The position numbers and the translations under genes are program-made. DNA of 64,000 bases from Neobacillus cucumis. GTDB lineage: Bacteria; Bacillota; Bacilli; Bacillales; Cytobacillaceae. The stretch is from contig NZ_PGVE01000035.1 in the NCBI RefSeq assembly GCF_002860255.1, positions 1 to 64,000 of the forward strand, read 5' to 3'. This document shows positions 1 through 8,162 of the stretch, in pieces. The notes under the pieces are model-generated. The model saw only the letters and a program-made list of their open reading frames with translations. It was not told where the DNA came from and searched no databases. Each line of letters begins with the position of its first letter. Position 1 is the stretch's first letter.

Positions 1-360
1 TGTTTTCCGGCTAGCATAAAATAGGATTCTTATATATTATCTAATTGACGATGCTGAATAAAAGCACCGTCTTTTTTATTTCGACATCTACAGGCACCCT
101 ATAACATAAAAAAAGAAGTATCATTTAGACACTTCATATTAGGAGTTAAAAAAGTGAATGTCGACAATACCATAATATAAAAAGAATATGAAATAGCATG
201 GACGATTACAAAAAATTTACATTTTTAAAAATATTATTACGTTAGTCGGCTGATTAGTCTTGATTTTTTGTCAATTTTCGCAAATTATAGACTACTTATT
301 TCTTGTTAATATTGCTATTATAAATATTATTCTTACCAAATTAATTGTGGTGGATTCCAA
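1..360. other. intergenic region before sensor kinase
   Basis: I see no credible coding region on either strand. The stretch is very AT-rich. Around 114-135 there is a weak GAAGT/ACTTC hairpin that could be the tail of an upstream terminator. The last 60 bases hold the likely kinase promoter. Confidence 0.6.
303..330 (+). promoter_or_regulatory. candidate sigma-A promoter of the sensor kinase
   Basis: TTGTTA (303-308) and TATTAT (325-330) are separated by 16 bases, followed by a GGTGG ribosome site just before the ATG at 361. The sequence is AT-rich, so chance matches are possible. Confidence 0.4.
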
Positions 361-1611
361 ATGACTAGTACTTCACATTTTCTTATAAACCTAATAGGCA
401 TTCTTATTTTAATTCTTGTTCTTCAATTTTGGTTAAATAGGCTTAACCAGAATCCAGTAGTTACAGAAATAATTATGGGTTTTTCTCTTTCTGTAACTGT
501 TGTCCTGTGTATGTTGTTTCCATTTCATGTGAATGGCGGGGTGATTTTTAACTTACGATTTATTCCATTTGTAATAGGTTGCTTATATTCACATAAGATA
601 ACGAGCATTTGGCTTACCATTTTAATTATCTGTTTAAGACTTACATATGGATTAGGAACTTCGTGGTTTACCTGTATTAGTCTTATTATTTTTTTCCTAA
701 TAATTACGAACCTCAAACCTTTATATAATAATTTGACAATAGTAAAAAAGATAATCTTTTCAGGTTTTTTGTTATTGTTTATGTCTATTTGGATAATGGT
801 AGGAGTTAAATATTTATTCCATGTCCCTATTACAATTGATTTATTTTTATCTTATAGTTTAATTCAATCATTTGGAATTCTTTTAATTGTATATATTATG
901 GAATCTAATAAGGAAAAACAAGCTCTTCTCGACGAAATTATCAGAATGGAAAAAGTAGAGGTGGTTAGTCATTTGGCAGCAAGTATTTCTCATGAAGTAC
1001 GAAATCCATTGACAACAACTAGAGGTTTTCTTCAATTAGCTAATGAATCTGAAGGTATTCCGGCAGTGCAAAAAGGATACTTAGAGGTAGCATTGCAGGA
1101 ACTTGATCGAGCCGAAAGCATTATTCGAGATTACCTAACTTTTGCAAAACCAGTACCAGAAGAAATTGAAGTGCTTAATTTAAAAAAGGAAATTGAGAAA
1201 TCAATAAATATAATTGAGCCCCTAGCAAACATGAACATAGTTAAATTATTTTCAGAATCTGAAACATGCTACATTAAAGGAAATACTGGATTAGTTCAAC
1301 AAGTGCTCGTTAATCTCTTGAAAAATGCAATTGAGGCAATGCCTTCAGGCGGAACACTATCAATTACAGGCACTGTTGAGAAAACAGTTGCAAAAGTAAC
1401 CATAACAGATGAGGGATTAGGGATGAATAAATGGCAGCTACAGCGTCTTGGCGAGCCATACTTTTCAACAAAAGAAATTAAAGGTACTGGACTTGGTATG
1501 ATGGTTGTGTTTCGTGTTATCGAGAGCATGAATGGATCTATTAATATCGAGAGTGAACTGGGGAAAGGAACCAAAATTTCACTTATGTTTCCACTAAGTT
1601 CATTTGCTTAA
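361..1611 (+). CDS. KinB-like membrane sensor histidine kinase
   Basis: This is a 416-aa sensor kinase. Residues 1-180 form about six hydrophobic segments resembling the LytS/KinB-type membrane sensor, with almost no extracellular domain. The C-terminal half is a complete kinase: H-box HEVRNP with phospho-acceptor His211, N-box around Asn322 (KNAIEAM), G1 DEGLGM near 350 and G2 GTGLGM near 378. Size and layout match KinB of B. subtilis (about 428 aa), which feeds the sporulation phosphorelay. No response regulator gene lies next to it, consistent with a phosphorelay kinase that acts on a remote Spo0F. The signal is unknown, and the assignment to sporulation is inference from architecture. Confidence 0.8.
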   Translation: MTSTSHFLINLIGILILILVLQFWLNRLNQNPVVTEIIMGFSLSVTVVLCMLFPFHVNGGVIFNLRFIPFVIGCLYSHKITSIWLTILIICLRLTYGLGTSWFTCISLIIFFLIITNLKPLYNNLTIVKKIIFSGFLLLFMSIWIMVGVKYLFHVPITIDLFLSYSLIQSFGILLIVYIMESNKEKQALLDEIIRMEKVEVVSHLAASISHEVRNPLTTTRGFLQLANESEGIPAVQKGYLEVALQELDRAESIIRDYLTFAKPVPEEIEVLNLKKEIEKSINIIEPLANMNIVKLFSESETCYIKGNTGLVQQVLVNLLKNAIEAMPSGGTLSITGTVEKTVAKVTITDEGLGMNKWQLQRLGEPYFSTKEIKGTGLGMMVVFRVIESMNGSINIESELGKGTKISLMFPLSSFA

Positions 1612-1680
1612 GTTGCTTTTTTTAGAATTCAAGTTTTGAAGAATAGGCTGCCTTCATAAACTTTATTGGAGGTGGCGATA

Positions 1681-1998
1681 TTGAATAATAAAACAAGTGA
1701 AATCGAGTGTCTGGTATGTAATGGCACACATTTTCGAAAAGGTTATTTTGGTGCTGAGTATGAAAAATATGATGAGGTATATAACATTAGTGAAAATTCC
1801 GAAGCAGAAGTAAACTTAATATTAAATTCTGAAGAAAAAGATTTTAAAATAAAACATTACTCAAAATACTATACCTATGTTTGTGAAGATTGCGGATTTA
1901 TCATGAATTTCAACAAAGAAAAAAGAGTTGAAAGCTGGAAGGAAGAACGCGCAAGGAAACAAAAACAAAGAATGTATGACTGGACTAAATTTAAATAA
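1681..1998 (+). CDS. small zinc-ribbon protein
   Basis: This encodes a 105-aa acidic/basic mixed protein with two CxxC knuckles, CLVC near residue 10 and CEDC near residue 66, as in a zinc ribbon. A TTG start at 1681 is chosen because GGAGGTGG (1668-1675) lies at ideal spacing before it; the longer reading from 1666 would start inside that ribosome site. The C-terminal 25 residues are highly charged (KEERARKQKQ). It follows the sensor kinase by 69 bases and may be co-transcribed. I do not recognise a named family; the zinc-ribbon call rests only on the cysteine pattern. Confidence 0.7.
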   Translation: MNNKTSEIECLVCNGTHFRKGYFGAEYEKYDEVYNISENSEAEVNLILNSEEKDFKIKHYSKYYTYVCEDCGFIMNFNKEKRVESWKEERARKQKQRMYDWTKFK

Positions 1999-2068
1999 TA
2001 TCTGTTATGAATATATTAATCATAGTACTTAATTTTTGGTTATTAAAGAGGAATGTTATAAAAAACAA

Positions 2069-2099
2069 AAGTGCTGGTTGTTTTACAATCAGCACTTTG
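2069..2099 (+). terminator. terminator after zinc-ribbon gene
   Basis: A 12-bp stem (AAGTGCTGGTTG with CAATCAGCACTT, one G-U pair) around a TTTTA loop is followed by a short T tract. It could stop transcription from the kinase/zinc-ribbon pair. Confidence 0.6.
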
Positions 2100-2224
2100 T
2101 ATGTAATGAGCATATCTACGCTATTAGATAGAAAAATAGCATTAACAATGTTATTACGATATGTAAGTTTTTTCACAAATGGGTTTAAAAAGAAGGTGAA
2201 GCTGAGGATTACTTTGAAGAGGAT

Positions 2225-2572
2225 TTAGCTTATTTTCTCTAATAAGGTAGCTGAGGATAGTTCATCCTTTTTACTTGACTGAACTAATGAGGAAGCTAAT
2301 GTATTTGCATAATCAATTAATTCCATATTCGTTGAACAATAATACGGAGCTTTCCAATTAAAATCACCGTCGATGGTGGCTGGATAGATACTAACTTTCC
2401 AATGATAATAAATTTTGGGCTGAGGCAGCTGCACTCCTTCAACTGCGATTAGCCAATGGGTAAAGGGCTGGTCGGGACAATAAGCATCGGATTTTTGCAG
2501 GGACTTTAGGTCATTTAGGCCGATTGGTACTAATGCCTTTTCATAAAAATCATGATAATTTGGAGTTTTCAT
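2225..2572 (-). CDS. conserved hypothetical protein
   Basis: This 115-aa soluble protein lacks signal peptide or membrane segments. It is rich in aromatic residues in the middle (THWLIAVEG, IYYHWKVSIYPA) and ends with a polar tail. The ATG at 2572 is preceded by GGGAGGG at good spacing, so translation looks real. I do not recognise a domain. It is an isolated minus-strand gene between plus-strand neighbours, and nothing nearby suggests a role. Confidence 0.6.
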   Translation of the reverse strand: MKTPNYHDFYEKALVPIGLNDLKSLQKSDAYCPDQPFTHWLIAVEGVQLPQPKIYYHWKVSIYPATIDGDFNWKAPYYCSTNMELIDYANTLASSLVQSSKKDELSSATLLEKIS

Positions 2573-2631
2573 CTATATTACCCTCCCTTATAGGTTTATT
2601 TTTATTATATGAAACAATGCCCTCATATTTG

Positions 2632-2687
2632 TGTGATAATTGTTAAAAGTTTTCAAAAAAATTGAACGATTTCATAAAATTATCACA
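2632..2687. promoter_or_regulatory. widely spaced inverted pair upstream of hemerythrin gene
   Basis: TGTGATAA (2632-2639) and its exact reverse complement TTATCACA (2680-2687) lie 40 bases apart, 111 bases or more upstream of the hemerythrin gene. TGTGA half-sites are typical of CRP/Fnr-family regulators, but here each half stands alone, so the identity of the binding protein is open. Confidence 0.35.
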
Positions 2688-2798
2688 AATTAGTTCTTCA
2701 GTAAATAAAGGTAGGTAAAAAAGTGACCTCTATCACTACATGATCTAACAGTTGTTTATATACTTAAATCACAGAAACAATATAGAGGTGAATGGAAC

Positions 2799-3323
2799 AT
2801 GAGCAGATGTATGAGTGGTTTAGGCAGTATGGGCCAAGGGCAATTAAGTGAAGGGATTGCCAGGTTAAAAAGCGAACATCCTGCATTAAGAGCACAAATG
2901 GAAGATTTGTATTCTTTAACACAAAAAATTGATCAAGAAATCAATTTGGTTGAAAATTTTAATGAGTTAATCATAAAGGTAAAAGAGTTTAAGAATGACC
3001 TAGATCCTCATTCTGAGAGAGAAGAGGGAGTTTTATTTCCGATGATGGGTGTATACATCGGTACCACTTCTGGGCCAATTGCCGTCATGGAATATGAACA
3101 CGATCAGGCAAAAGCCAATATTAGTGCCTTCCTGAATCAAGCAGAAGCTGGAGAATTTACAACGGATGAAAAGAAAAAATTAGCTGAATTAATTCAAAAT
3201 GCATATTTTATCTTAACTGACCACTTCTTAAAAGAGGAAAACGTCTTGTTTCCAATGGCTGAAAGAATGCTTTCAGATGAGGAGAAGGCGGAGTTATTAC
3301 GTAAGATACAAGAGATTCATTAG
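2799..3323 (+). CDS. hemerythrin HHE domain-containing protein
   Basis: This 174-aa all-helical protein has the hemerythrin/HHE cation-binding signature: a His in SEHPALR near 27, HSEREEGVLFP near 73, EYEHDQAK near 100 and HFLKEENVLFP near 147. The repeated H..E..E(G/N)VLFP motifs supply di-iron ligands. Proteins of this type bind oxygen or nitric oxide, or help repair or sense iron centres. The ATG has AGAGGTGAA upstream. The N-terminal MSRCMSGLGSMGQG stretch is unusual, glycine-rich and not part of the bundle. It is a single-gene unit with its own terminator. Function in oxygen/NO stress is an inference from the family. Confidence 0.85.
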   Translation: MSRCMSGLGSMGQGQLSEGIARLKSEHPALRAQMEDLYSLTQKIDQEINLVENFNELIIKVKEFKNDLDPHSEREEGVLFPMMGVYIGTTSGPIAVMEYEHDQAKANISAFLNQAEAGEFTTDEKKKLAELIQNAYFILTDHFLKEENVLFPMAERMLSDEEKAELLRKIQEIH

Positions 3324-3325
3324 GT

Positions 3326-3355
3326 AAGGATGGGCTAAGCCCATCCTTTAATTGT
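3326..3355 (+). terminator. terminator of hemerythrin gene
   Basis: A perfect 10-bp stem AAGGATGGGC/GCCCATCCTT around a TAA loop starts three bases after the stop codon and runs into a T-rich tail. Confidence 0.8.
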
Positions 3356-3437
3356 TTAGGACATTAGAATGCAAACCATGCCCTAAATGGGACTTTTTAA
3401 ATCGACAGTCTAAGTGCGTACTTCGATACTAACTAAA

Positions 3438-4673
3438 TTAACCTCGCTGATTCCATTCCCAGACCTTCTGATCACTTGGAAGCAGGAAGGCGATTAGACC
3501 TAGAATGGGGAGGATACCCAGCCAGGTGATCATTGATTGCAATCCTATCCAGTCGGCAAGTGAACCGAGTCCGACGGAACCAATTGCTCCCATCCCGAAC
3601 GCAAGCCCTACTGTTAAACCGGACATGGTTCCAATCTTTCCTGGAACTAACTCTTGGGCATATACAACTGTAACCGAAAAACTTGTCATTAAGATAAACC
3701 CTGTAAAAATCAAAAAGATAAATGCCAACGCGGGCGGAACGTGCGGAATCAAAATTGAAAAAGGGACGGTCGCTAACATTGAAAAGGAAATAATATTTTT
3801 CTTACCAAATCGGTCTGCCAGCGGTCCTCCAAAAAAGGTACCAATCGCGCCTGCAACTAAAAAAGCAAATAAAAACACCTGGGATTCTTTGATAGACAAG
3901 GCATATTCTTTAATGGCATAGAATGTATAAAAGTTGGTGATTCCGGATGTATACCAAGTCCTTGCAAAGATTAATAACAAAATTAATGCCAATGCATTTT
4001 TAACTTCTTTTGACAACCCCCTGCTTTTTTCTTTTGTTAAATCCTTTTTCTTTACTTGAGGAGAAACTAACAATCTATGTTGATACCAGTTAGCGATATA
4101 AATGAGTAAAATAACCGCTATAGCTGCGACAATCGTAAACCATGAAGCGCCAATTTGTCCTAGTGGTACCAATATGAGTGCAGTTATCACCGGTGCTAAT
4201 GCTTGACCGCTATTTCCCCCTACTTGGTAGATCGATTGTGCGAGCCCTCGTCTGCTTCCTGCTGCCATATAAGCAACTCGGGAGCCTTCAGGATGGAACA
4301 CAGCTGAGCCAAGTCCAATGAATAGGACGGAAAGAACAATCAAAGCAAAATTGCCAGCGAATCCTAATCCAAAGATTCCAAAAAGAGTAAAAGTTAGACC
4401 AATGGGCAGAGCAAAGGGCATAGGTTTTTTGTCTGTAAAATATCCCACGACCGGCTGCATAACGGATGAAACCATATTTAGCGAGAAAGCTATAATTCCT
4501 AATTGGGTAAAGCTTAACCCCATTGACTTTTCTAAGATGGGAAACATGGCAGGTATTACAGCTTGAATGGCATCATTTAATAAGTGGCAGAGGCTGATAA
4601 TAAACAAAATTTTAAACATAGTTGATTCCGCTGTCTTTGATGATTTAGTGGATAAAGCAGCTGGCTGATTCAT
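3438..4673 (-). CDS. fsr: MFS efflux transporter, fosmidomycin-resistance (Fsr) type
   Basis: This encodes a 411-aa, 12-TM major facilitator. The N-terminal segment with HLLNDAIQAVIPAMFP and the FHPEGSRVA stretch are hallmarks of the Fsr subfamily, which exports fosmidomycin and related small molecules in Escherichia coli; the B. subtilis relative is YfnC. MFS motif A-like DRFGKK occurs in the second half. A long positively charged central loop separates the two six-helix bundles. The ATG at 4673 has AAGGGATT upstream. It is a single minus-strand gene. The real substrate here is unknown; the drug name is a family label. Confidence 0.8.
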   Translation of the reverse strand: MNQPAALSTKSSKTAESTMFKILFIISLCHLLNDAIQAVIPAMFPILEKSMGLSFTQLGIIAFSLNMVSSVMQPVVGYFTDKKPMPFALPIGLTFTLFGIFGLGFAGNFALIVLSVLFIGLGSAVFHPEGSRVAYMAAGSRRGLAQSIYQVGGNSGQALAPVITALILVPLGQIGASWFTIVAAIAVILLIYIANWYQHRLLVSPQVKKKDLTKEKSRGLSKEVKNALALILLLIFARTWYTSGITNFYTFYAIKEYALSIKESQVFLFAFLVAGAIGTFFGGPLADRFGKKNIISFSMLATVPFSILIPHVPPALAFIFLIFTGFILMTSFSVTVVYAQELVPGKIGTMSGLTVGLAFGMGAIGSVGLGSLADWIGLQSMITWLGILPILGLIAFLLPSDQKVWEWNQRG

Positions 4674-4795
4674 ATAATCCCTTCTTTATTTGTTTTTTCC
4701 TATCTTACTACTAATTTACCGAAATAAGAAACAATTATTTCTATTTTCGAAATTTTAAAATTATAATATAGGATAAGAGAGGCTAAGGGGGATAT

Positions 4796-5788
4796 ATGGA
4801 AAAATACATTGATGTTTTATTTACTAGGGATATATTAGATGAAATATTAATTAGATTTCAGTTGGAAAAAACGGTTCAGAAGTTGGGGGACTTTGAAAAC
4901 TTTGTCTTTGAAGTTTACCGTGAGGGAACGCCATTAGTTTTAAGAATTACACATAATTCACATCGTAAAAAAGAAGAAATTGAAGCAGAGCTTCATTGGC
5001 TCGATTTTCTTTATAAAAACGGAGTAAATTGTCCAGAGATTATACCAAAACTTAATGGTGAATTGATACAAACTGAACCAGCAGCAGATGGAACTTCTTT
5101 TTATGCCTGCCTGTTTTCAAAGGTCAAGGGAGAACCTGTTAAAATCAATTCCCACAAGTTTAACAAGGATTTATTCTATGCTTGGGGGAGAGAAATCGGT
5201 AAAATGCATCTGGTAACAAAACAGTATCAACCGGAAAAGGGTGCGAGTTTACGCTCTTTGTGGTTTGAAGAGGAACTGCTTCGAGTGGAAGAGTATTTTC
5301 CTGATGAACCTGAAATAATTGAAAACACGCATCAGTTAATCGCTGAGTTACATAGACTGCCTCAAAACGTTGATAACTTCGGTCTGATTCATTCTGACAT
5401 CCATTCTGGAAACTTTTTCTATGATGGCAATGAGATTCATGTTTTTGACTTTGATGATTCAAATTATCATTGGTTTGTTTCAGATATCGCCATCCCTTTA
5501 TATTATTCCATTTTTTCCTGTTACACGAACGCAAATGAGGATGAAAAAACTGAGTTTGCTCATTTTTTCTTATCCCATTTTACGAGAGGCTACGAGGTTC
5601 ACCATCCTCTCCCAGAGAAGTGGCAGGATCAGTTATCCCTTTTTCTAAGATTGCGTGACATCACACTTTATTCTGTCTTTCATAAAAAAATAGCACCTGA
5701 AGATAGAAACGATCGGTTAAATCAAATATTACGCGAAATAAAAAAGAGAATCATCCAAAGAGAAGCTATTGTTCTTATAAAGCCTTAA
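4796..5788 (+). CDS. phosphotransferase of the aminoglycoside/choline kinase fold
   Basis: This 330-aa soluble protein has the APH fold. The catalytic loop LIHSDIHSGNFFYD near residues 200-213 fits HxDxxxxN, and the metal-binding HVFDFDDSN near 220 fits the DxD motif. The N-lobe has the nucleotide-binding VFEVYREGTPLVLRIT segment. Such kinases phosphorylate small molecules (sugars, amino alcohols, antibiotics). It starts at an ATG with GGGGGAT upstream and lies directly before mhqR, separated by a promoter, so it is probably an independent unit. The substrate cannot be told from sequence, and resistance activity should not be assumed. Confidence 0.75.
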   Translation: MEKYIDVLFTRDILDEILIRFQLEKTVQKLGDFENFVFEVYREGTPLVLRITHNSHRKKEEIEAELHWLDFLYKNGVNCPEIIPKLNGELIQTEPAADGTSFYACLFSKVKGEPVKINSHKFNKDLFYAWGREIGKMHLVTKQYQPEKGASLRSLWFEEELLRVEEYFPDEPEIIENTHQLIAELHRLPQNVDNFGLIHSDIHSGNFFYDGNEIHVFDFDDSNYHWFVSDIAIPLYYSIFSCYTNANEDEKTEFAHFFLSHFTRGYEVHHPLPEKWQDQLSLFLRLRDITLYSVFHKKIAPEDRNDRLNQILREIKKRIIQREAIVLIKP

Positions 5789-5799
5789 TTCTAGGGGAT

Positions 5800-5828
5800 T
5801 TGACAGCGATTAAAAAATTTTTTATAAT
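5800..5828 (+). promoter_or_regulatory. consensus sigma-A promoter of mhqR
   Basis: TTGACA (5800-5805) and TATAAT (5823-5828) are both perfect consensus hexamers with the ideal 17-base spacer. Such a strong promoter normally needs tight control, supplied by the dyads just downstream. Confidence 0.85.
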
Positions 5829-5830
5829 AA

Positions 5831-5870
5831 ATTTTGAAATCAAGATAATTTTCTTGAATTATGTTTCAAA
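5831..5870. promoter_or_regulatory. candidate MhqR operator, nested palindromes
   Basis: TTTGAAA (5833-5839) pairs with TTTCAAA (5864-5870), and inside them TCAAGA (5840-5845) pairs with TCTTGA (5852-5857). The minus-strand reading of 5831-5847 resembles the MhqR box (TATCT-GA--TTC pattern) as I remember it. The block covers the expected transcription start, ideal for autorepression. Confidence 0.6.
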
Positions 5871-5901
5871 CATCTTATCAAAACTTAAAAGGATGAGTTT
5901 C

Positions 5902-6342
5902 ATGGAAAACGAATCAGTACAGAAGTCATTAAAGTTATTTATTGTCCTTTCAAGAGCATATAAAGCGATTAATGAACATGTAAATAAAGCTATTCAATCT
6001 AATGGCTTAAATCCGACTGAATTTGCAGTCTTAGAACTGCTTTACCATAAAGGTGATCAGCCGATGCAGCAAATTGGCGGGAAGATACTGCTTGCCAGCG
6101 GCAGTATTACCTATGTAGTCGACAAGTTAGAACAAAAAGGCCTTCTTAGAAGAATTGCCTGTCCGAATGATAGAAGGGTAACCTATGCTCAAATCACTGA
6201 GCAAGGAAAAGCCTTTATTGAAGAGATTTTTCCTGAACATGCGAAACAAATTGATGCACTCATGTCAAGCTTGTCCGATTCCGAGAAAACCGCTGCAATA
6301 GACCTGCTGAAGAAATTAGGAATACCTGCAGGGAAATTTTAA
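5902..6342 (+). CDS. mhqR: MarR-family repressor MhqR
   Basis: This encodes a 146-aa winged-helix repressor. It opens MENESVQKSLKLFIVLSRA and contains the helix-turn-helix ILLASGSITYVVDKLE and wing NDRRVTYAQIT, closely resembling MhqR (YkvE) of B. subtilis, which senses quinones and represses azoreductase and dioxygenase genes. In B. subtilis it also lies near clpE and ykvI. The start at 5902 is preceded by AAAAGGATGAG; an upstream reading from 5800 would begin inside the -35 box. The azoreductase gene at 15627 is a plausible target, although I found no clear box in front of it. Confidence 0.85.
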   Translation: MENESVQKSLKLFIVLSRAYKAINEHVNKAIQSNGLNPTEFAVLELLYHKGDQPMQQIGGKILLASGSITYVVDKLEQKGLLRRIACPNDRRVTYAQITEQGKAFIEEIFPEHAKQIDALMSSLSDSEKTAAIDLLKKLGIPAGKF

Positions 6343-6368
6343 TACGGCCAATGGTCGTATTTTTTTTA
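6341..6368 (+). terminator. terminator of mhqR
   Basis: A 9-bp stem AATACGGCC/GGTCGTATT with one G-U pair overlaps the stop codon and is followed by eight T residues. Confidence 0.85.
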
Positions 6369-6435
6369 TTGGAGGAATATTAATTAAGAGTGTCGAAATG
6401 ATAGACTTGGAACGATGGAAAGGGGTTGTTTTTAA

Positions 6436-8130
6436 ATGAGTTTTGAAAATTATACATATGTAAGACCAAATCTAGAGGAAGTAAAGACAAAGTTTGATAA
6501 AGTATTGGCAGGGTTTAAAAATGCAGATTCAGTTGAGTCCCAAAGCAGGTTCATGGATGAGATTAATCAACTCAGAAATGATTTAGGTACGATGTTTAAC
6601 CTTTGTTATATCCGTCATTCTATTGATACAAATGATGAGTTTTATAAGGATGAACAAGATTTCATGGATGAAATTCAGCCTGAAGTTGAGGGATTGGTAA
6701 CCAAATATTATCAAGCACTAGTTGAATCTAAATTTCGGCCTGAGTTAGAAAAAAAGTGGGGTACACAACTATTCGCCCTTGCTGAAGGACAGTTAAAAAC
6801 GTTTAAACCTGAAATCGTTTCATTACTGCAAAAGGAAAACCGCTTGTCTACAGAATATACTAAATTGCTTGCCTCAGCGAAAATAGAATTTGAAGGTGAG
6901 GAAAGAACACTCGCTCAGTTAGACCCATATACAGAGTCGAAAACTCGTGACATGCGTAAAAGGGCCAGTGAAGCGAAATTTGGATTTTTTGCGGAGCATG
7001 AAGAGCAGTTAGACCGTATTTATGATGATTTGGTCAAAGTAAGGACAGAGATTGCCAAAAAATTAGGATTTAAAAACTTTGTTGAACTGGCTTATTATCG
7101 GATGATGAGAACCGATTATGATGCGGAAATGGTGGCGAATTTCCGCAATCAAGTAAAGGATTTTATTGTCCCGATTGCGACAAAGTTAAAAGAACGCCAA
7201 AAAGAAAGAATTGGTGTTGAACAATTAAAATATTTTGATGAAGGCTTTAATTTTCAGTCTGGGAATGCAGTTCCAAAAGGTGATTCACAATGGATTATTG
7301 AAAATGGCCAAAAAATGTACGAAGATCTTTCTAAAGAAACTGGTGTTTTCTTTAGCTATATGCAGGAAAACAATTTAATGGATCTTGTTGCCAAGAAGGG
7401 AAAAGCTGGCGGAGGTTATTGTACCTTTATTGAGAATTATAAAGCACCGTTCATTTTTTCCAATTTTAATGGAACGTCAGGCGATATTGATGTCTTAACT
7501 CATGAAGCAGGTCATGCGTTCCAGGTTTATTCGAGCCGTCATTTTGAAATTCCCGAATATTATTGGCCAACTTATGAGTCAGCAGAGATCCATTCGATGA
7601 GTATGGAATTTTTCACATGGCCATGGATGGAATTATTCTTTAAAGAGGATACAGACAAATATAAGTTTACTCATCTAAGCGGTGCTTTGTTATTCCTCCC
7701 ATATGGGGTTTCAGTGGATGAATTTCAGCATTGGGTCTATGAAAATCCTACTGCTACACCTGTAGAGCGAAAGCGTCAGTGGCGTGAAATTGAAAAGAAG
7801 TATTTACCGCATAAAGATTATGATGGTAATGGTTATTTAGAAAAAGGAGGTTTTTGGCAGCGTCAAGGCCATATTTATAATTCACCTTTTTATTATATTG
7901 ACTATACGCTCGCACAAATTTGTGCCTTCCAATTCTGGAAACGTTCAATTGAAAACAGAGAAGAGGCTTGGGCTGATTATGTGAAGCTTTGTAATCTTGG
8001 CGGCAGCCTTTCTTTTACAAAGCTTGTGGAGGCTGCCAACTTAATCTCTCCATTTGAAGATGGTTGTGTTGAGTCGGTTGTTGGTGCTATTGAGAAATGG
8101 TTAAATTCTGTCGAGGATCAAAAATTATAA
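6436..8130 (+). CDS. M3 family oligoendopeptidase (PepF-like)
   Basis: This 564-aa cytoplasmic zinc metallopeptidase has the thermolysin-type motif LTHEAGHAF with His356, Glu357 and His360, and the third ligand Glu384 in SAEIHSMSME. Length and C-terminal signature match the M3 oligoendopeptidase F / YjgG-like group, which cleaves short peptides. GGGGTTG precedes the ATG at moderate spacing. It follows the mhqR terminator, and the 68-base gap may contain its own promoter. It ends at a bidirectional terminator shared with clpE. The physiological role is most likely peptide turnover; this is inferred. Confidence 0.9.
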   Translation: MSFENYTYVRPNLEEVKTKFDKVLAGFKNADSVESQSRFMDEINQLRNDLGTMFNLCYIRHSIDTNDEFYKDEQDFMDEIQPEVEGLVTKYYQALVESKFRPELEKKWGTQLFALAEGQLKTFKPEIVSLLQKENRLSTEYTKLLASAKIEFEGEERTLAQLDPYTESKTRDMRKRASEAKFGFFAEHEEQLDRIYDDLVKVRTEIAKKLGFKNFVELAYYRMMRTDYDAEMVANFRNQVKDFIVPIATKLKERQKERIGVEQLKYFDEGFNFQSGNAVPKGDSQWIIENGQKMYEDLSKETGVFFSYMQENNLMDLVAKKGKAGGGYCTFIENYKAPFIFSNFNGTSGDIDVLTHEAGHAFQVYSSRHFEIPEYYWPTYESAEIHSMSMEFFTWPWMELFFKEDTDKYKFTHLSGALLFLPYGVSVDEFQHWVYENPTATPVERKRQWREIEKKYLPHKDYDGNGYLEKGGFWQRQGHIYNSPFYYIDYTLAQICAFQFWKRSIENREEAWADYVKLCNLGGSLSFTKLVEAANLISPFEDGCVESVVGAIEKWLNSVEDQKL

Positions 8131-8134
8131 AAAG

Positions 8135-8162
8135 AAGCGAAGCCCCCTGGCTTCGCTTTTGT
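8135..8162. terminator. bidirectional terminator between M3 peptidase and clpE
   Basis: A perfect 10-bp stem AAGCGAAGCC/GGCTTCGCTT with a CCCT loop has T runs on the plus side and A runs on the other, so it can serve both convergent genes. Confidence 0.85.

Noticed and set aside
2007..2228. 73-codon plus-strand ORF
   Set aside because: It spans the terminator hairpin at 2069-2099 and lacks a ribosome site and protein-like composition.
5800..5901. Longer reading of mhqR starting at the 5800 TTG
   Set aside because: The TTG is the first half of a perfect -35 box, the region is leader and operator, and the MhqR family starts at 5902.
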